A DNA stretch of 7,928 bases from Acetobacteraceae bacterium (GTDB taxonomy: Bacteria > Pseudomonadota > Alphaproteobacteria > Acetobacterales > Acetobacteraceae). The first letter of the stretch is position 1, and each line of letters opens with the position of its first letter. The DNA is taken from positions 1 to 7,928 of the forward strand of contig JAFAHH010001023.1 of assembly GCA_019237355.1 (NCBI GenBank), in the 5' to 3' direction. Below, one piece after another: positions 1-6,116 of the stretch. Under the pieces are notes generated by a model. That model was not told where the DNA came from. It did not search any database and saw only the letters and a list, made by a program, of their open reading frames with translations. Both the position numbers and the translations under genes were made by a program.

Positions 1-71
1 GCAGCGTCGTCGCACTTGGTTCCCGGAATACGCAGGTCCTCGCTTTGAACTTGCCGCCTGGTACACGAGCA
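1..71. other. Window edge, 3' of the GT9-like gene; no gene assigned
   Basis: This is the short stretch downstream of the minus-strand glycosyltransferase-like gene. On the minus strand the stop codon TAA (74-72) overlaps an ATG (72-70), giving TAATG. The frame from that ATG stays open to the window edge (24 codons). All three minus frames are open or nearly open here, and none has a recognisable motif. A coupled downstream gene is possible but cannot be supported. No hairpin followed by a T-run is visible. Confidence 0.3.
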
Positions 72-1007
72 TTATCTGGAGTAAAGCCGGTCCAGCTCCG
101 TGGCGAGTTCCGCGACCGGGGCGCTCCAGTCTCCCGCGACGCCCTGACGAAAAAGGCGAGTGTTTGGGTACCAAGGCGTTGCGACGCGCTGGTCCATCCA
201 CCGCCAGTCAGCCGGACGTTTCAGCAGCAACCAAGTGGGTCGCCCGAGTGCGCCAGCCAAATGCGCGATCATCGTGTCAACCGTGATAACCAGATCGAGC
301 GAGGCGACCAGCGTTGCCGTTGTAAGCATATCCGCCTCTGGATGTAGTGGCGCTTCTATGCCGGCGGATGCGGGCGCACCGCGTTGCAAGCTGATGCAGT
401 GCAGCCGGTGGCGCGCAAGCGCCGGGGTTAGCAGTTGCAGAGGAATGGATCGGTCCGGGTCCCAATCCCCGCTTTGCCAGCAAAGGCCTATGGTGCGGTC
501 GCGCGGCCTCTGGCGCGGCTCTGGAGATAGATACGGCGCGGAGCGCGGCATTCGGTCTAGGGTTATCCGGAATGCATGCAGAAGTTCCATGATCTCCAGC
601 GTGCATTCGGCCGGCTTCAAAGGAGCATCAATCCGGAACGGCACGACCCGTCCGCCGCCGGGGAGGGTGCGGAGCAACGGCATTAGCTCGGGCTGCGCCT
701 CTACAGTGAGCGAGGCGGCGCGGCGTCCCAGTTCCGGCAAGAACCGCGCGAATTGTAGCGTGTCCCCTAGCCCATGATAGCAGCGGACCAGCACATGCTT
801 GCCTGCAAACCGGCTTCCATCCCATACCCAGCGGCGATGATAGGGCAGATTCGGGTTATCGGCGTCGGCCGGGTCACGGGCTGCGAGTACGGCGTCGCTG
901 ATCTCATGCGCCGCCCGATAATCGCCCCGCCGCATGGCTGCTTCCCATGACGCCGGCGCGCACGAGGTTACCGATTGAGACTTGATCGCTGTGAAACGGT
1001 TTATCAT
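72..1007 (-). CDS. Glycosyltransferase family 9-like (GT-B fold) protein, 311 aa
   Basis: The protein resembles the GT9/heptosyltransferase-like C-terminal domain often found behind TPR repeats in alphaproteobacteria, here with almost no TPR region. Visible landmarks, numbered from this start, are a short helix-like N-terminus with W21 and the MRRGDY stretch, RWVWDG (59-64), the GLGDT loop (79-83) followed by QFARFLPEL, GLCWQSG (174-180), and the strongly conserved block LDLVITVDTMIAHLAGALG (237-255). It ends with DWRW (267-270), TPWYPNTRLFRQ and GDW. The family is predicted to move sugars onto surface glycans or proteins; donor and acceptor are unknown. Start choice: ATG at 1007 has GGGAG four bases upstream. 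The alternative ATG at 935 would remove W21, which I recall as conserved. The frame is open to 1334, but that part lies antisense to the next gene and lacks family features. The gene diverges from the DUF218 gene. Confidence 0.82.
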   Translation of the reverse strand: MINRFTAIKSQSVTSCAPASWEAAMRRGDYRAAHEISDAVLAARDPADADNPNLPYHRRWVWDGSRFAGKHVLVRCYHGLGDTLQFARFLPELGRRAASLTVEAQPELMPLLRTLPGGGRVVPFRIDAPLKPAECTLEIMELLHAFRITLDRMPRSAPYLSPEPRQRPRDRTIGLCWQSGDWDPDRSIPLQLLTPALARHRLHCISLQRGAPASAGIEAPLHPEADMLTTATLVASLDLVITVDTMIAHLAGALGRPTWLLLKRPADWRWMDQRVATPWYPNTRLFRQGVAGDWSAPVAELATELDRLYSR

Positions 1008-1626
1008 TTTGCTCCCACGCCTAACCGGCGCGGCGCTTCTGTTGTTCCTCATCATCGCTTTCACGCCTGTCGCCTGGTATATCGGCGCGCCGCTGCGTGT
1101 TCCAGTCCAGCCGCAACCGAGCGATGTGATTGTTCTGTTCTCTGAGGGCCAGATCAGCCCCGAATGGCTAACCCCGAATGCAGCGCAGCGCACTTGGGGC
1201 GCATTGCTGCTCTGGCGCGAGAATCTGGCGCCAGTAATCCTCTCCTCCGGTAGCCAGCACGCGATTGGGCTGGACCAGGCTGAATTACAGGCGGAATGGC
1301 TCGAGCGTGCGGGGGTACCGCAGGCGTCCCTCATGGTGGAGAATCGCTCCCGGCGAACCTATGAATCGGTGCTCGAGCTGCAGCAGATTATGCACGAACG
1401 CGGGTGGCGGGCGGCGATCATTGTGACCGCGGCAATGGACGTGCTGCGCATCCGGCTTGTTTGCGAAAAGCTCGGAATCCGGGGCATTTCCTTCCTAGCG
1501 GTACCCGAAGAGCTGCCGCCGCGGCCGGGGAGTATTCTCTACTTTCCTTGGGGATATGCCGCTTTCCACCATGCTCTCTATGAGTACGCTGGGATTGCGC
1601 TTTATTGGATGAGGGGTTGGATCTAG
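991..1626 (+). CDS. DUF218 (YdcF/SanA/ElyC-type) membrane-anchored protein, 211 aa
   Basis: Numbering is from GTG at 991 (MKRFIILLP...). Residues 5-31 form one hydrophobic N-terminal membrane segment. A DUF218-like domain follows: strand SDVIVLFSEG (44-53), PVILSSGSQ (81-89), the helix ELQAEWLERAGVP (98-110), then SLMVENRSRRTYES (113-126) and AAIIVTAAMDVLRIRLVCEKLGI (141-163). The order and spacing match the family, which acts at or outside the inner membrane and is tied to envelope/peptidoglycan-precursor homeostasis in some members; the reaction is poorly known. Oddities: the usual SxxTxxN motif ends in Ser126 instead of Asn, and the usual His after the VTS strand is absent (AAMD). A TTG at 982 is an alternative start. 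Ribosome-site evidence is weak for both (GAGA at 977-980). The stop TAG lies inside a 10-bp direct repeat. Confidence 0.85.
   Translation: MKRFIILLPRLTGAALLLFLIIAFTPVAWYIGAPLRVPVQPQPSDVIVLFSEGQISPEWLTPNAAQRTWGALLLWRENLAPVILSSGSQHAIGLDQAELQAEWLERAGVPQASLMVENRSRRTYESVLELQQIMHERGWRAAIIVTAAMDVLRIRLVCEKLGIRGISFLAVPEELPPRPGSILYFPWGYAAFHHALYEYAGIALYWMRGWI
1012..1016 (-). promoter_or_regulatory. Ribosome binding site deciding the GT9-like start
   Basis: The minus strand reads GGGAG, then CAAA, then ATG (1007-1005). The four-base spacing is somewhat short, but this is the only purine-rich Shine-Dalgarno match ahead of any plausible start of the GT9-like gene. The downstream ATG at 935 is preceded by GAAGCAGCC, which is a poor match. 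The site lies inside the coding region of the oppositely oriented DUF218 gene. Confidence 0.5.
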
Positions 1627-1632
1627 GCTAGA
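1623..1632. repeat. Direct repeat CTAGGCTAGA, copy 1
   Basis: This is an exact 10-bp match to positions 1755-1764. The copy includes the stop codon (TAG, 1624-1626) of the DUF218 gene and its last base overlaps the outer arm of the palindrome. It may be a target-site duplication or a chance repeat. The core CTAGGC occurs a third time at 1789-1794. Confidence 0.5.
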
Positions 1633-1741
1633 GCGCGATGGCTTGAGGCGGGCTCGGGGTCCCAATTCGCGAGCACCGGTCCCATTTTGCGCCGCAAAAT
1701 GGGCCCGGGATTGGGGTCCCGGTCGAAGGCTCAATCGCGCT
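1632..1741. repeat. Imperfect palindromic element (REP/RIME/MITE-like), about 110 bp
   Basis: The outer arms are AGCGCGAT (1632-1639) and its exact complement ATCGCGCT (1734-1741). Further in, GGGGTCCCAATTC (1656-1668) mirrors the complement of GGATTGGGGTCCC (1708-1720) with two mismatches. The centre is a perfect stem, CCCATTTTGC (1681-1690) paired with GCAAAATGGG (1694-1703) around the loop GCC. The left arm is about 11 bases longer than the right, so the fold would have bulges. This nested symmetry, lying directly after a stop codon and without coding potential, is typical of small dispersed palindromic elements in alphaproteobacterial genomes. That it is dispersed in this genome is inference, since only one copy is visible here. 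Confidence 0.6.
1681..1703. terminator. Perfect 10-bp hairpin at the centre of the palindrome
   Basis: CCCATTTTGC and GCAAAATGGG form a gap-free stem with a 3-base loop (GCC). After one mismatch (1680/1704) the stem can continue with CCGG (1676-1679) against CCGG (1705-1708). It lies 55 bp after the DUF218 stop and could end transcription or protect the 3' end of the message. There is no T-run on either side, so it does not fit the classical Rho-independent form. Confidence 0.35.
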
Positions 1742-1754
1742 GAAAACCCACCAG

Positions 1755-1764
1755 CTAGGCTAGA
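1755..1764. repeat. Direct repeat CTAGGCTAGA, copy 2
   Basis: This is the second exact copy of the 10-bp repeat at 1623-1632. It lies 13 bp beyond the right arm of the palindrome, so the repeats bracket the element but do not touch both ends symmetrically. Confidence 0.5.
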
Positions 1765-2123
1765 TGCGGTAACGGGCCGGCCGCCAGACTAGGCGGTTCG
1801 GGTCGCCGTCCCTCAGAATGATGGTGTCTCAACCACGGAGAGACGCCAAGTCTGCTCCAAAGCATCGAGGGATGACCATGGCGTATCATGCCGGAAGGCG
1901 GCGGCCGTTGCGCCGACCCCAGACAGAAGCGAGAACCGACGATCGGATACCGCAGCTCCAAAGGAGGGTTGACACCCCACGGTCCGTTACAGCTTTTGCG
2001 CGCAAAGCGGGACCCGGGGGGCTCGCGAATTTGGCGGCCGATTCCGCCTCAAGCCATCGCGCGCTACAGTTTATCAGCTCGCCAAAGTCGCTCCACGAAC
2101 TACGGAACCGTTCCGGCAAGCCC
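1765..2123. other. Gene-free leader region ahead of the hydrolase cluster
   Basis: I find no supported gene in these roughly 360 bases. The hydrolase frame is open back to an ATG at 1818, but the 102 extra residues are Arg/Pro/Ser-rich, have no family feature, and would bury the signal peptide inside the protein. A second open frame (1888-2127) ends as ATGA on the hydrolase start and is equally featureless. Two signals may matter. TTGACA at 1969-1974 is a perfect -35 hexamer, but no good -10 hexamer sits at 16-18 bases. AAGGAGG at 1961-1967 is a perfect ribosome-site match with no usable start codon 5-10 bases later. The region presumably holds the promoter of the cluster. Confidence 0.4.
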
Positions 2124-3161
2124 ATGATCCGGCACCTCACCATCCTGACCGCACTCGCAGCTACTATCGCGCATGCTCCCCCGGTCCGGGCCGAAGCGGG
2201 CCCGATTTATGGCCCTGAGCTTGAGGAATTCGCCTATCCCTGGCCTGTGGCGCATTTCCGGCTCGCCTCGCAGGGCGAGGCCCTGCAGATGACCTACATG
2301 GACGTGAAACCGGCGGCGCCAAACGGACACACCGTCATGCTTCTGCATGGCAAGAATTTCTGCGCGGCGACCTGGCAAACCACGATCACGGCCCTCATGC
2401 AAGCCGGTTACCGCGTGATCGCGCCCGATCAGATCGGATTTTGCAAATCAAGCAAGCCGGCGCATTATCAATACAGTTTCCAACAGCTTGCAGGAAACAC
2501 CCACGCGTTGCTGGCCTCGATTGGGATCAGTCACGCCATCATTGGCGGCCATTCCACTGGCGGTATGCTGGCGATCCGCTATGCGCTTATGTATCCGGCA
2601 GAGGTCGAGCAATTGGTGTTGGTTGATCCAATCGGCTTGGAGGACTGGAAAGCCAAGGGCGTGCCCTGGCAAAGTGTCGATCAATGGTATGAGCGAGAAC
2701 TGCAGACGACCGCGGATCGCATCCGCGATTACGAGCGCATTACCTATTACGCGGGGACGTGGGAGCCGGCCTATGAACAATGGGTGCAGATGCTCGCCGG
2801 CATGTATCGGGGCCCCGGGCGCGATATTGTCGCTTGGAACTCTGCCCTCCTCTATGACATGATCTATACCCAGCCCGTCGTTTACGAGCTGAAGCTTCTG
2901 GCGATGCCGGTGGTGTTGCTGATCGGCGACAAGGACACGACCGCTATCGGGAAGGATCTCGCGCCACCTTCCATCCGTTCCACGCTCGGCGATTACCCCG
3001 CGCTTGGTAGGGCAGCCGCGGCGCAGATTCCGCACGCGCAATTGATAGAGTTCCCAGATCTCGGGCACGCACCGCAAATCCAGGCGCCCGAAACCTTCCA
3101 TAAGGCGCTGCTTGACGCGCTACAGCCAGCCGGGCCGAATCCCTCCATGGCGCCCCGATGA
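2124..3161 (+). CDS. Exported alpha/beta hydrolase, 345 aa
   Basis: A serine hydrolase of the alpha/beta fold, probably periplasmic. Residues 1-23 (MIRHLTILTALAATIAHA...) form a signal peptide, with VRA at 21-23 as the likely cleavage site. The oxyanion-loop motif is HGKNF (75-79). The nucleophile elbow is GHSTGG with Ser144. The probable acid is Asp271 in IGDKD, and the catalytic base is His315 in LGHAPQ. The stretch YPWPV...MTYMDV, then PDQIGFCKSSKP, and the long cap (PIGLEDWKAKGVPW to the TQPVVYE region) match a family of secreted bacterial hydrolases annotated only as alpha/beta hydrolase. The elbow usually has Met where Thr145 lies. Substrate unknown: an ester, lactone or similar. The start at 2124 was chosen because it begins the signal peptide; the ribosome site is weak. 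The CoA-transferase follows after 29 bp, suggesting one operon. Confidence 0.88.
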   Translation: MIRHLTILTALAATIAHAPPVRAEAGPIYGPELEEFAYPWPVAHFRLASQGEALQMTYMDVKPAAPNGHTVMLLHGKNFCAATWQTTITALMQAGYRVIAPDQIGFCKSSKPAHYQYSFQQLAGNTHALLASIGISHAIIGGHSTGGMLAIRYALMYPAEVEQLVLVDPIGLEDWKAKGVPWQSVDQWYERELQTTADRIRDYERITYYAGTWEPAYEQWVQMLAGMYRGPGRDIVAWNSALLYDMIYTQPVVYELKLLAMPVVLLIGDKDTTAIGKDLAPPSIRSTLGDYPALGRAAAAQIPHAQLIEFPDLGHAPQIQAPETFHKALLDALQPAGPNPSMAPR

Positions 3162-3176
3162 TCGCGTAAATACCTC

Positions 3177-3183
3177 AAGGGAG
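3177..3183 (+). promoter_or_regulatory. Ribosome binding site of the CoA-transferase gene
   Basis: AAGGGAG lies seven bases before the ATG at 3191. It is a strong site and fixes that start. It sits in the 29-bp gap after the hydrolase stop codon, consistent with independent initiation inside a shared transcript. Confidence 0.7.
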
Positions 3184-3190
3184 CATACGA

Positions 3191-4396
3191 ATGCCGGGCC
3201 CCTTGCATGGATTCCGAATCCTTGACCTGACAGCCATGGTCTCCGGGCCGCTCGCCACGATGTTGCTGGCTGACCAAGGCGCGGAGGTAATCAAAATCGA
3301 GCCTCCACCGGGTGGGGACCATACCAGGTGGGGCGCCAATCAGCGCGGCGGGTTCTCAGCCTCATTTCTCAATAACAATCGCAACAAGCGGTCGGTGGTT
3401 CTGAACCTTAAAACAGTAGCGGGTCTGCATATCCTGAAGCAACTTGCGACCCGGGCCGACGTCTTCGTGCAAAACTTCCGGCCGGGTGTTGCCGAGCGAA
3501 TGGGAATCGGTGAGGCGGATGTCCGCACCGCCGCGCCCCGGATCATTTACGTCTCGATCAGCGGGTTTGGCGAGCTTGGTCCCTATGCATCAAAGCCGGT
3601 CTATGATCCGTTGGTGCAGGCCATGTCGGGGCTCGCCACAATCCAGGCCGGCTCCGACCAAGCCCGCCCGCGGCTTGTTCGCACCATCCTGCCCGATAAG
3701 CTCACCGGGTTTACGGCGGCGCAAGCGATCACCGCCGCCCTGCTCGCGCGGGAGCGCACCGGCGAGGGGCAGCATGTGCGCCTATCGATGCTGGAAACGG
3801 TAATCGCCTTCCTGTGGAGTTCGGATATGGGCAGCCAAACCTTTGTCGGGCATGAGATGCCGCAACAGGAGGCCGCGAGTTTCATCGACCTGATCTACGA
3901 AACTGCCGACGCTTATATCAGTGCCGCGGTGCAGACGGACCGGGAGTGGGCCGCGCTGACGCGGGCGCTCGACAGGCCGGAATGGCTGCACGACGAACGG
4001 TTCAAAACTCCGGCGCTTCGGCAGAAGCACATCAATGAACGTCTCGAGCTCACCCAATCCGTGCTGCGCACCCGCCCGGCCGCCGAGTGGCTCGCCCGTC
4101 TCACGGAAGAAGGGGTGCCGTGCGGGCCGGTGCTTACCCGCAGCGAACTCATCCGGCATCCGCAGGTTACAATGAACGGCATCGTGGCCGAGATCGATCA
4201 CCCCGCCGCGGGCCGGCTCCGCCAAGCGCGCCCGCCCGCCCGGTTCTCGTCCACTCCCGCCGAATTCCGCCTGCCTGCCCCCGGGCTCGGGGAACACACC
4301 TCGGAAGTACTCACTGGCTTGGGGTATTCGGCTGCAGAAATCCGCGCGCTTGCGGAGGAGGGCGCAATTGCTATCGGGGGAACTCCGCGCCCATGA
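3191..4396 (+). CDS. CaiB/BaiF-type (class III) CoA-transferase, 401 aa
   Basis: A class III CoA-transferase, which moves CoA between carboxylic acids through an enzyme-bound acyl anhydride on an aspartate. Family landmarks are GFRILDLTAMVSGPLATMLLADQGAEVIKIE (7-37), GGDHTRWG (41-48), FLNNNRNKRSVVLNLK (59-74), DVFVQNFRPGVAERMGI (90-106), YVSISGFGELGPYASKPVYD (120-139) and the catalytic block ILPDKLTGFTAAQAI. Asp169 here falls at the same number as the catalytic aspartate of formyl-CoA transferase. GEGQHVRLSMLET and the C-terminal GVPCGPVLT and LGEHT motifs are also present. The length is normal and the gene looks intact. Racemases such as alpha-methylacyl-CoA racemase share the fold, so a transferase is likely but not certain; donor and acceptor acids are unknown. 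The GST start overlaps its stop by 4 bp (ATGA), which points to translational coupling. Confidence 0.95.
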   Translation: MPGPLHGFRILDLTAMVSGPLATMLLADQGAEVIKIEPPPGGDHTRWGANQRGGFSASFLNNNRNKRSVVLNLKTVAGLHILKQLATRADVFVQNFRPGVAERMGIGEADVRTAAPRIIYVSISGFGELGPYASKPVYDPLVQAMSGLATIQAGSDQARPRLVRTILPDKLTGFTAAQAITAALLARERTGEGQHVRLSMLETVIAFLWSSDMGSQTFVGHEMPQQEAASFIDLIYETADAYISAAVQTDREWAALTRALDRPEWLHDERFKTPALRQKHINERLELTQSVLRTRPAAEWLARLTEEGVPCGPVLTRSELIRHPQVTMNGIVAEIDHPAAGRLRQARPPARFSSTPAEFRLPAPGLGEHTSEVLTGLGYSAAEIRALAEEGAIAIGGTPRP

Positions 4397-5097
4397 TCGA
4401 TTTCTATTACTGGCCCACGCCAAACGGATGGAAGATCTCCATCATGCTGGAGGAGTGCGGCCTGGAATACCGTATGATTCCCGTCAATATCGGCCGGGGC
4501 GAGCAGTTCCGGCCAGAATTTCTGGCGATCAGCCCCAATAACCGCATGCCCGCGATCGTGGATCATGATACCGAGGGCGGCCCCATGCCGGTTTTCGAAT
4601 CGGGCGCAATCCTGCTCCATTTGGCCAAGCGCACCGGGTGCTTCATGCCGACCAGCCGGATTGGGCGGAAGGAAATCTTGGAATGGCTGTTCTGGCAGGT
4701 TGGGAGTCTCGGCCCGATGGCCGGCCAGTTGAGCCATTTCGTCAATTACGCACCCGGCGAGCATCCCTATTCCCTCCAGCGCTATGCACAGGAGTACAAA
4801 CGCTGCCTCGGCGTGCTGGAGCGGCGCCTCGAGGGTCGCGCGTTCATCGTCGATGAATACTCGATCGCCGATATGGCTTGCTGGCCCTGGGTGTTTATCG
4901 CCAAACCTCTCGGCCAGCCGTTGGATGAGTTTCCCAATGTCGCGCGCTGGCGGAGAGCCATCAAAGAGCGGCCGGCCGTGATCAGAGGGGTCGATTTAGG
5001 CAAGGAGTTCCGCCGCTCAGCCCCGCCGACGGAAGAGGAGCGGCAGATCCTGTTCAATCAAAGCTCTCGGCAGAGCGCCGCATCTCCGAGAGGATGA
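4393..5097 (+). CDS. yfcG: YfcG-like Nu-class glutathione transferase, 234 aa
   Basis: Close by eye to E. coli YfcG, a cytosolic Nu-class GST that binds glutathione disulfide and has disulfide-bond reductase activity. Shared stretches are PTPNGWKISIMLEECGLEYR (8-27), FRPEFLAISPNNRMPAIVDH (39-58), FESGAILLHLA (68-78), WLFWQVGSLGPMAGQ (98-112) and YSIADMACWPWV (156-167). Thr9 and Asn11 occupy the thiol-contacting positions of the family, Glu69-Ser70 bind the glutamyl end of glutathione, and no catalytic Cys lies at the active-site position. The protein is somewhat longer than YfcG, with a tail of roughly 20 polar residues. Its ATG overlaps the TGA of the CoA-transferase gene, so the two are probably translated together. 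It may protect against, or process, an electrophilic intermediate of the same pathway; that is inference. The gene ends 48 bp from the convergent ccmD. Confidence 0.94.
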   Translation: MIDFYYWPTPNGWKISIMLEECGLEYRMIPVNIGRGEQFRPEFLAISPNNRMPAIVDHDTEGGPMPVFESGAILLHLAKRTGCFMPTSRIGRKEILEWLFWQVGSLGPMAGQLSHFVNYAPGEHPYSLQRYAQEYKRCLGVLERRLEGRAFIVDEYSIADMACWPWVFIAKPLGQPLDEFPNVARWRRAIKERPAVIRGVDLGKEFRRSAPPTEEERQILFNQSSRQSAASPRG

Positions 5098-5145
5098 AGG
5101 CTTCGGGTTCAGGGATAGGCGCCGCCTAGCAAGGGAGGTGACTGA

Positions 5146-5280
5146 TCAGCGCCGACGCTTGTCGATCGCAGCAAGGCATCTCGCGGCTGATCGCGCCCGA
5201 GACCAAGCTGCGATCGCGAAGCCCCCAGGAATGAGGACGCCGAGGGCGTAGGCCGCGGCAACGAAAGGCAGATGGGTCAC
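5146..5280 (-). CDS. ccmD: CcmD, small haem-exporter accessory protein, 44 aa
   Basis: A small inner-membrane protein that helps CcmC release haem-loaded CcmE during cytochrome c maturation. Starting from GTG at 5280 the product is a single membrane segment (FVAAAYALGVLIPGGFAIAAW, 6-26) followed by a basic tail (RARSAARCLAAIDKRRR). HLPFVAAAY carries the family's N-terminal signature, including the conserved Tyr (Tyr11). The GTG overlaps the ccmC stop as GTGA (4 bp), the usual coupling of this pair. At 44 residues it is at the short end for CcmD. The same frame is open upstream to 5478, but that part overlaps ccmC and is not expected to be translated. Easily missed because of its size and GTG start. 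No ccmE, ccmF or ccmG follows: the next gene is the convergent GST. Confidence 0.85.
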   Translation of the reverse strand: MTHLPFVAAAYALGVLIPGGFAIAAWSRARSAARCLAAIDKRRR

Positions 5281-6038
5281 CCTCTGGCCGCCCGCGCCAG
5301 AAGCAAGGCCCGGATGCGCCGCTCCATAACCGCCGCGCGCGTGCGCGTCAGAACGATGGCGACAAAGGCAAATGTGTAGCCAAGGGTGCAAATCAGCAGC
5401 GGCCAAAGCATGCCGACATACATTGTCGGCGCTCCGCTGAGCGTAATCGAGGCGGGCTGATGCAGCGTATTCCACCAATCGACGCTGAATTTGATGATCG
5501 GCAGGTTGATCACGCCCACGAGGGCCAGGATCGACCCGGCCCGGTATCCGGCTTCAGGCTCATCAAAGGCCCGGACAAGCGCAATATGACCGAGATAGAG
5601 GAAAAACAGCACCAAAACCGAGGTTAGCCGGGCATCCCACACCCACCACGCGCCCCACATGGGGCGACCCCAGATGCTCCCCGTTGCCAAGCACAAAGCG
5701 GTGAACCCGGCGCCGACCGGGCCAATCTCCGCGGCCGCCAGGTCTGCGAGCGGATGGCGCCAGACGAGGGAACAGACCGAGCAAAGGGCAAGCGACAAAT
5801 ACCCGGCCGAAGCAAGCCAAGCCGCCGGAACGTGCACGTACATGATCCGGACTGCGTCGCCCTGCTGCCAGTCCGCCGGGGACCAGAACAAACCCCAAGC
5901 AAGGCCAATAGCAACTAGGACGAGCGACAAGCCCGAGAGCCAGGGCAGGACAGCCCCCGAGAGCCGGAGGAATTGCCCGGGATTGGCAAAGCGATGCAGG
6001 TTTCGCCGGGTTGGCGCGGTTGCCGTGTTGGCGTCCAT
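5277..6038 (-). CDS. ccmC: CcmC, haem transporter/chaperone-loading protein, 253 aa
   Basis: An inner-membrane protein of cytochrome c maturation system I that presents haem to the chaperone CcmE. About six hydrophobic segments are visible. The tryptophan-rich periplasmic motif WGAWWVWDARLT (128-139) is intact. The two haem-ligand histidines are present: His69 in MYVHVPAAW and His193 in WWNTLHQPAS. INLPIIKFSVDWW (177-189) and MYVGMLWPLL (206-215) are also typical. The start ATG at 6038 follows a weak AAGAAG site seven bases upstream and leaves about 25 residues before the first membrane span. The frame is open up to 6368, but the extension would run through the divergent EVE gene. ccmD overlaps the 3' end. 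Strongly supported. Confidence 0.96.
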   Translation of the reverse strand: MDANTATAPTRRNLHRFANPGQFLRLSGAVLPWLSGLSLVLVAIGLAWGLFWSPADWQQGDAVRIMYVHVPAAWLASAGYLSLALCSVCSLVWRHPLADLAAAEIGPVGAGFTALCLATGSIWGRPMWGAWWVWDARLTSVLVLFFLYLGHIALVRAFDEPEAGYRAGSILALVGVINLPIIKFSVDWWNTLHQPASITLSGAPTMYVGMLWPLLICTLGYTFAFVAIVLTRTRAAVMERRIRALLLARAARG

Positions 6039-6104
6039 GAGGCCGCTTCTTAACCCAGACCGTGCAGGGAGTGAAGCAAGTCCAATCGCGAGCGGGAGAC
6101 GCCG

Positions 6105-6110
6105 GGAGGA
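6105..6110 (+). promoter_or_regulatory. Ribosome binding site of the EVE gene
   Basis: GGAGGA lies within GGGAGGAAGG, six bases before the ATG at 6117, and fixes that start. It sits in the 78-bp gap between divergent ccmC and the EVE gene, which should also hold the ccmC promoter. I could not pick out convincing -35/-10 pairs in it. Confidence 0.7.
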
Positions 6111-6116
6111 AGGATC

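Noticed and set aside
160..777. 205-codon plus-strand frame opposite the GT9-like gene
   Set aside because: No recognisable domain and a composition typical of a reverse-complement shadow; the minus-strand frame carries the GT9-like motifs.
1008..1334. N-terminal extension of the GT9-like frame up to 1334
   Set aside because: It lies antisense to the conserved DUF218 domain and has no GT9 or TPR features; ATG 1007 has the ribosome site.
1818..2123. In-frame N-terminal extension of the hydrolase from the ATG at 1818
   Set aside because: The extra residues look non-coding and would place a clear signal peptide in the interior of the protein.
1888..2127. 79-codon frame ending as ATGA on the hydrolase start, which could suggest a coupled small gene
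   Set aside because: The product is rich in Arg, Pro and Ser with no hydrophobic core or motif and no ribosome site; the ATGA overlap is probably chance.
3782..4423. 213-codon minus-strand frame opposite the CoA-transferase gene (a similar one lies opposite the hydrolase at 2448-3101)
   Set aside because: Both are antisense to well-supported enzymes and show no motif or ribosome site.
5116..5128. Small hairpin TAGGC-GCC-GCCTA between the convergent GST and ccmD genes
   Set aside because: Only a 5-bp stem and no T-run on either strand; too weak to call a terminator.
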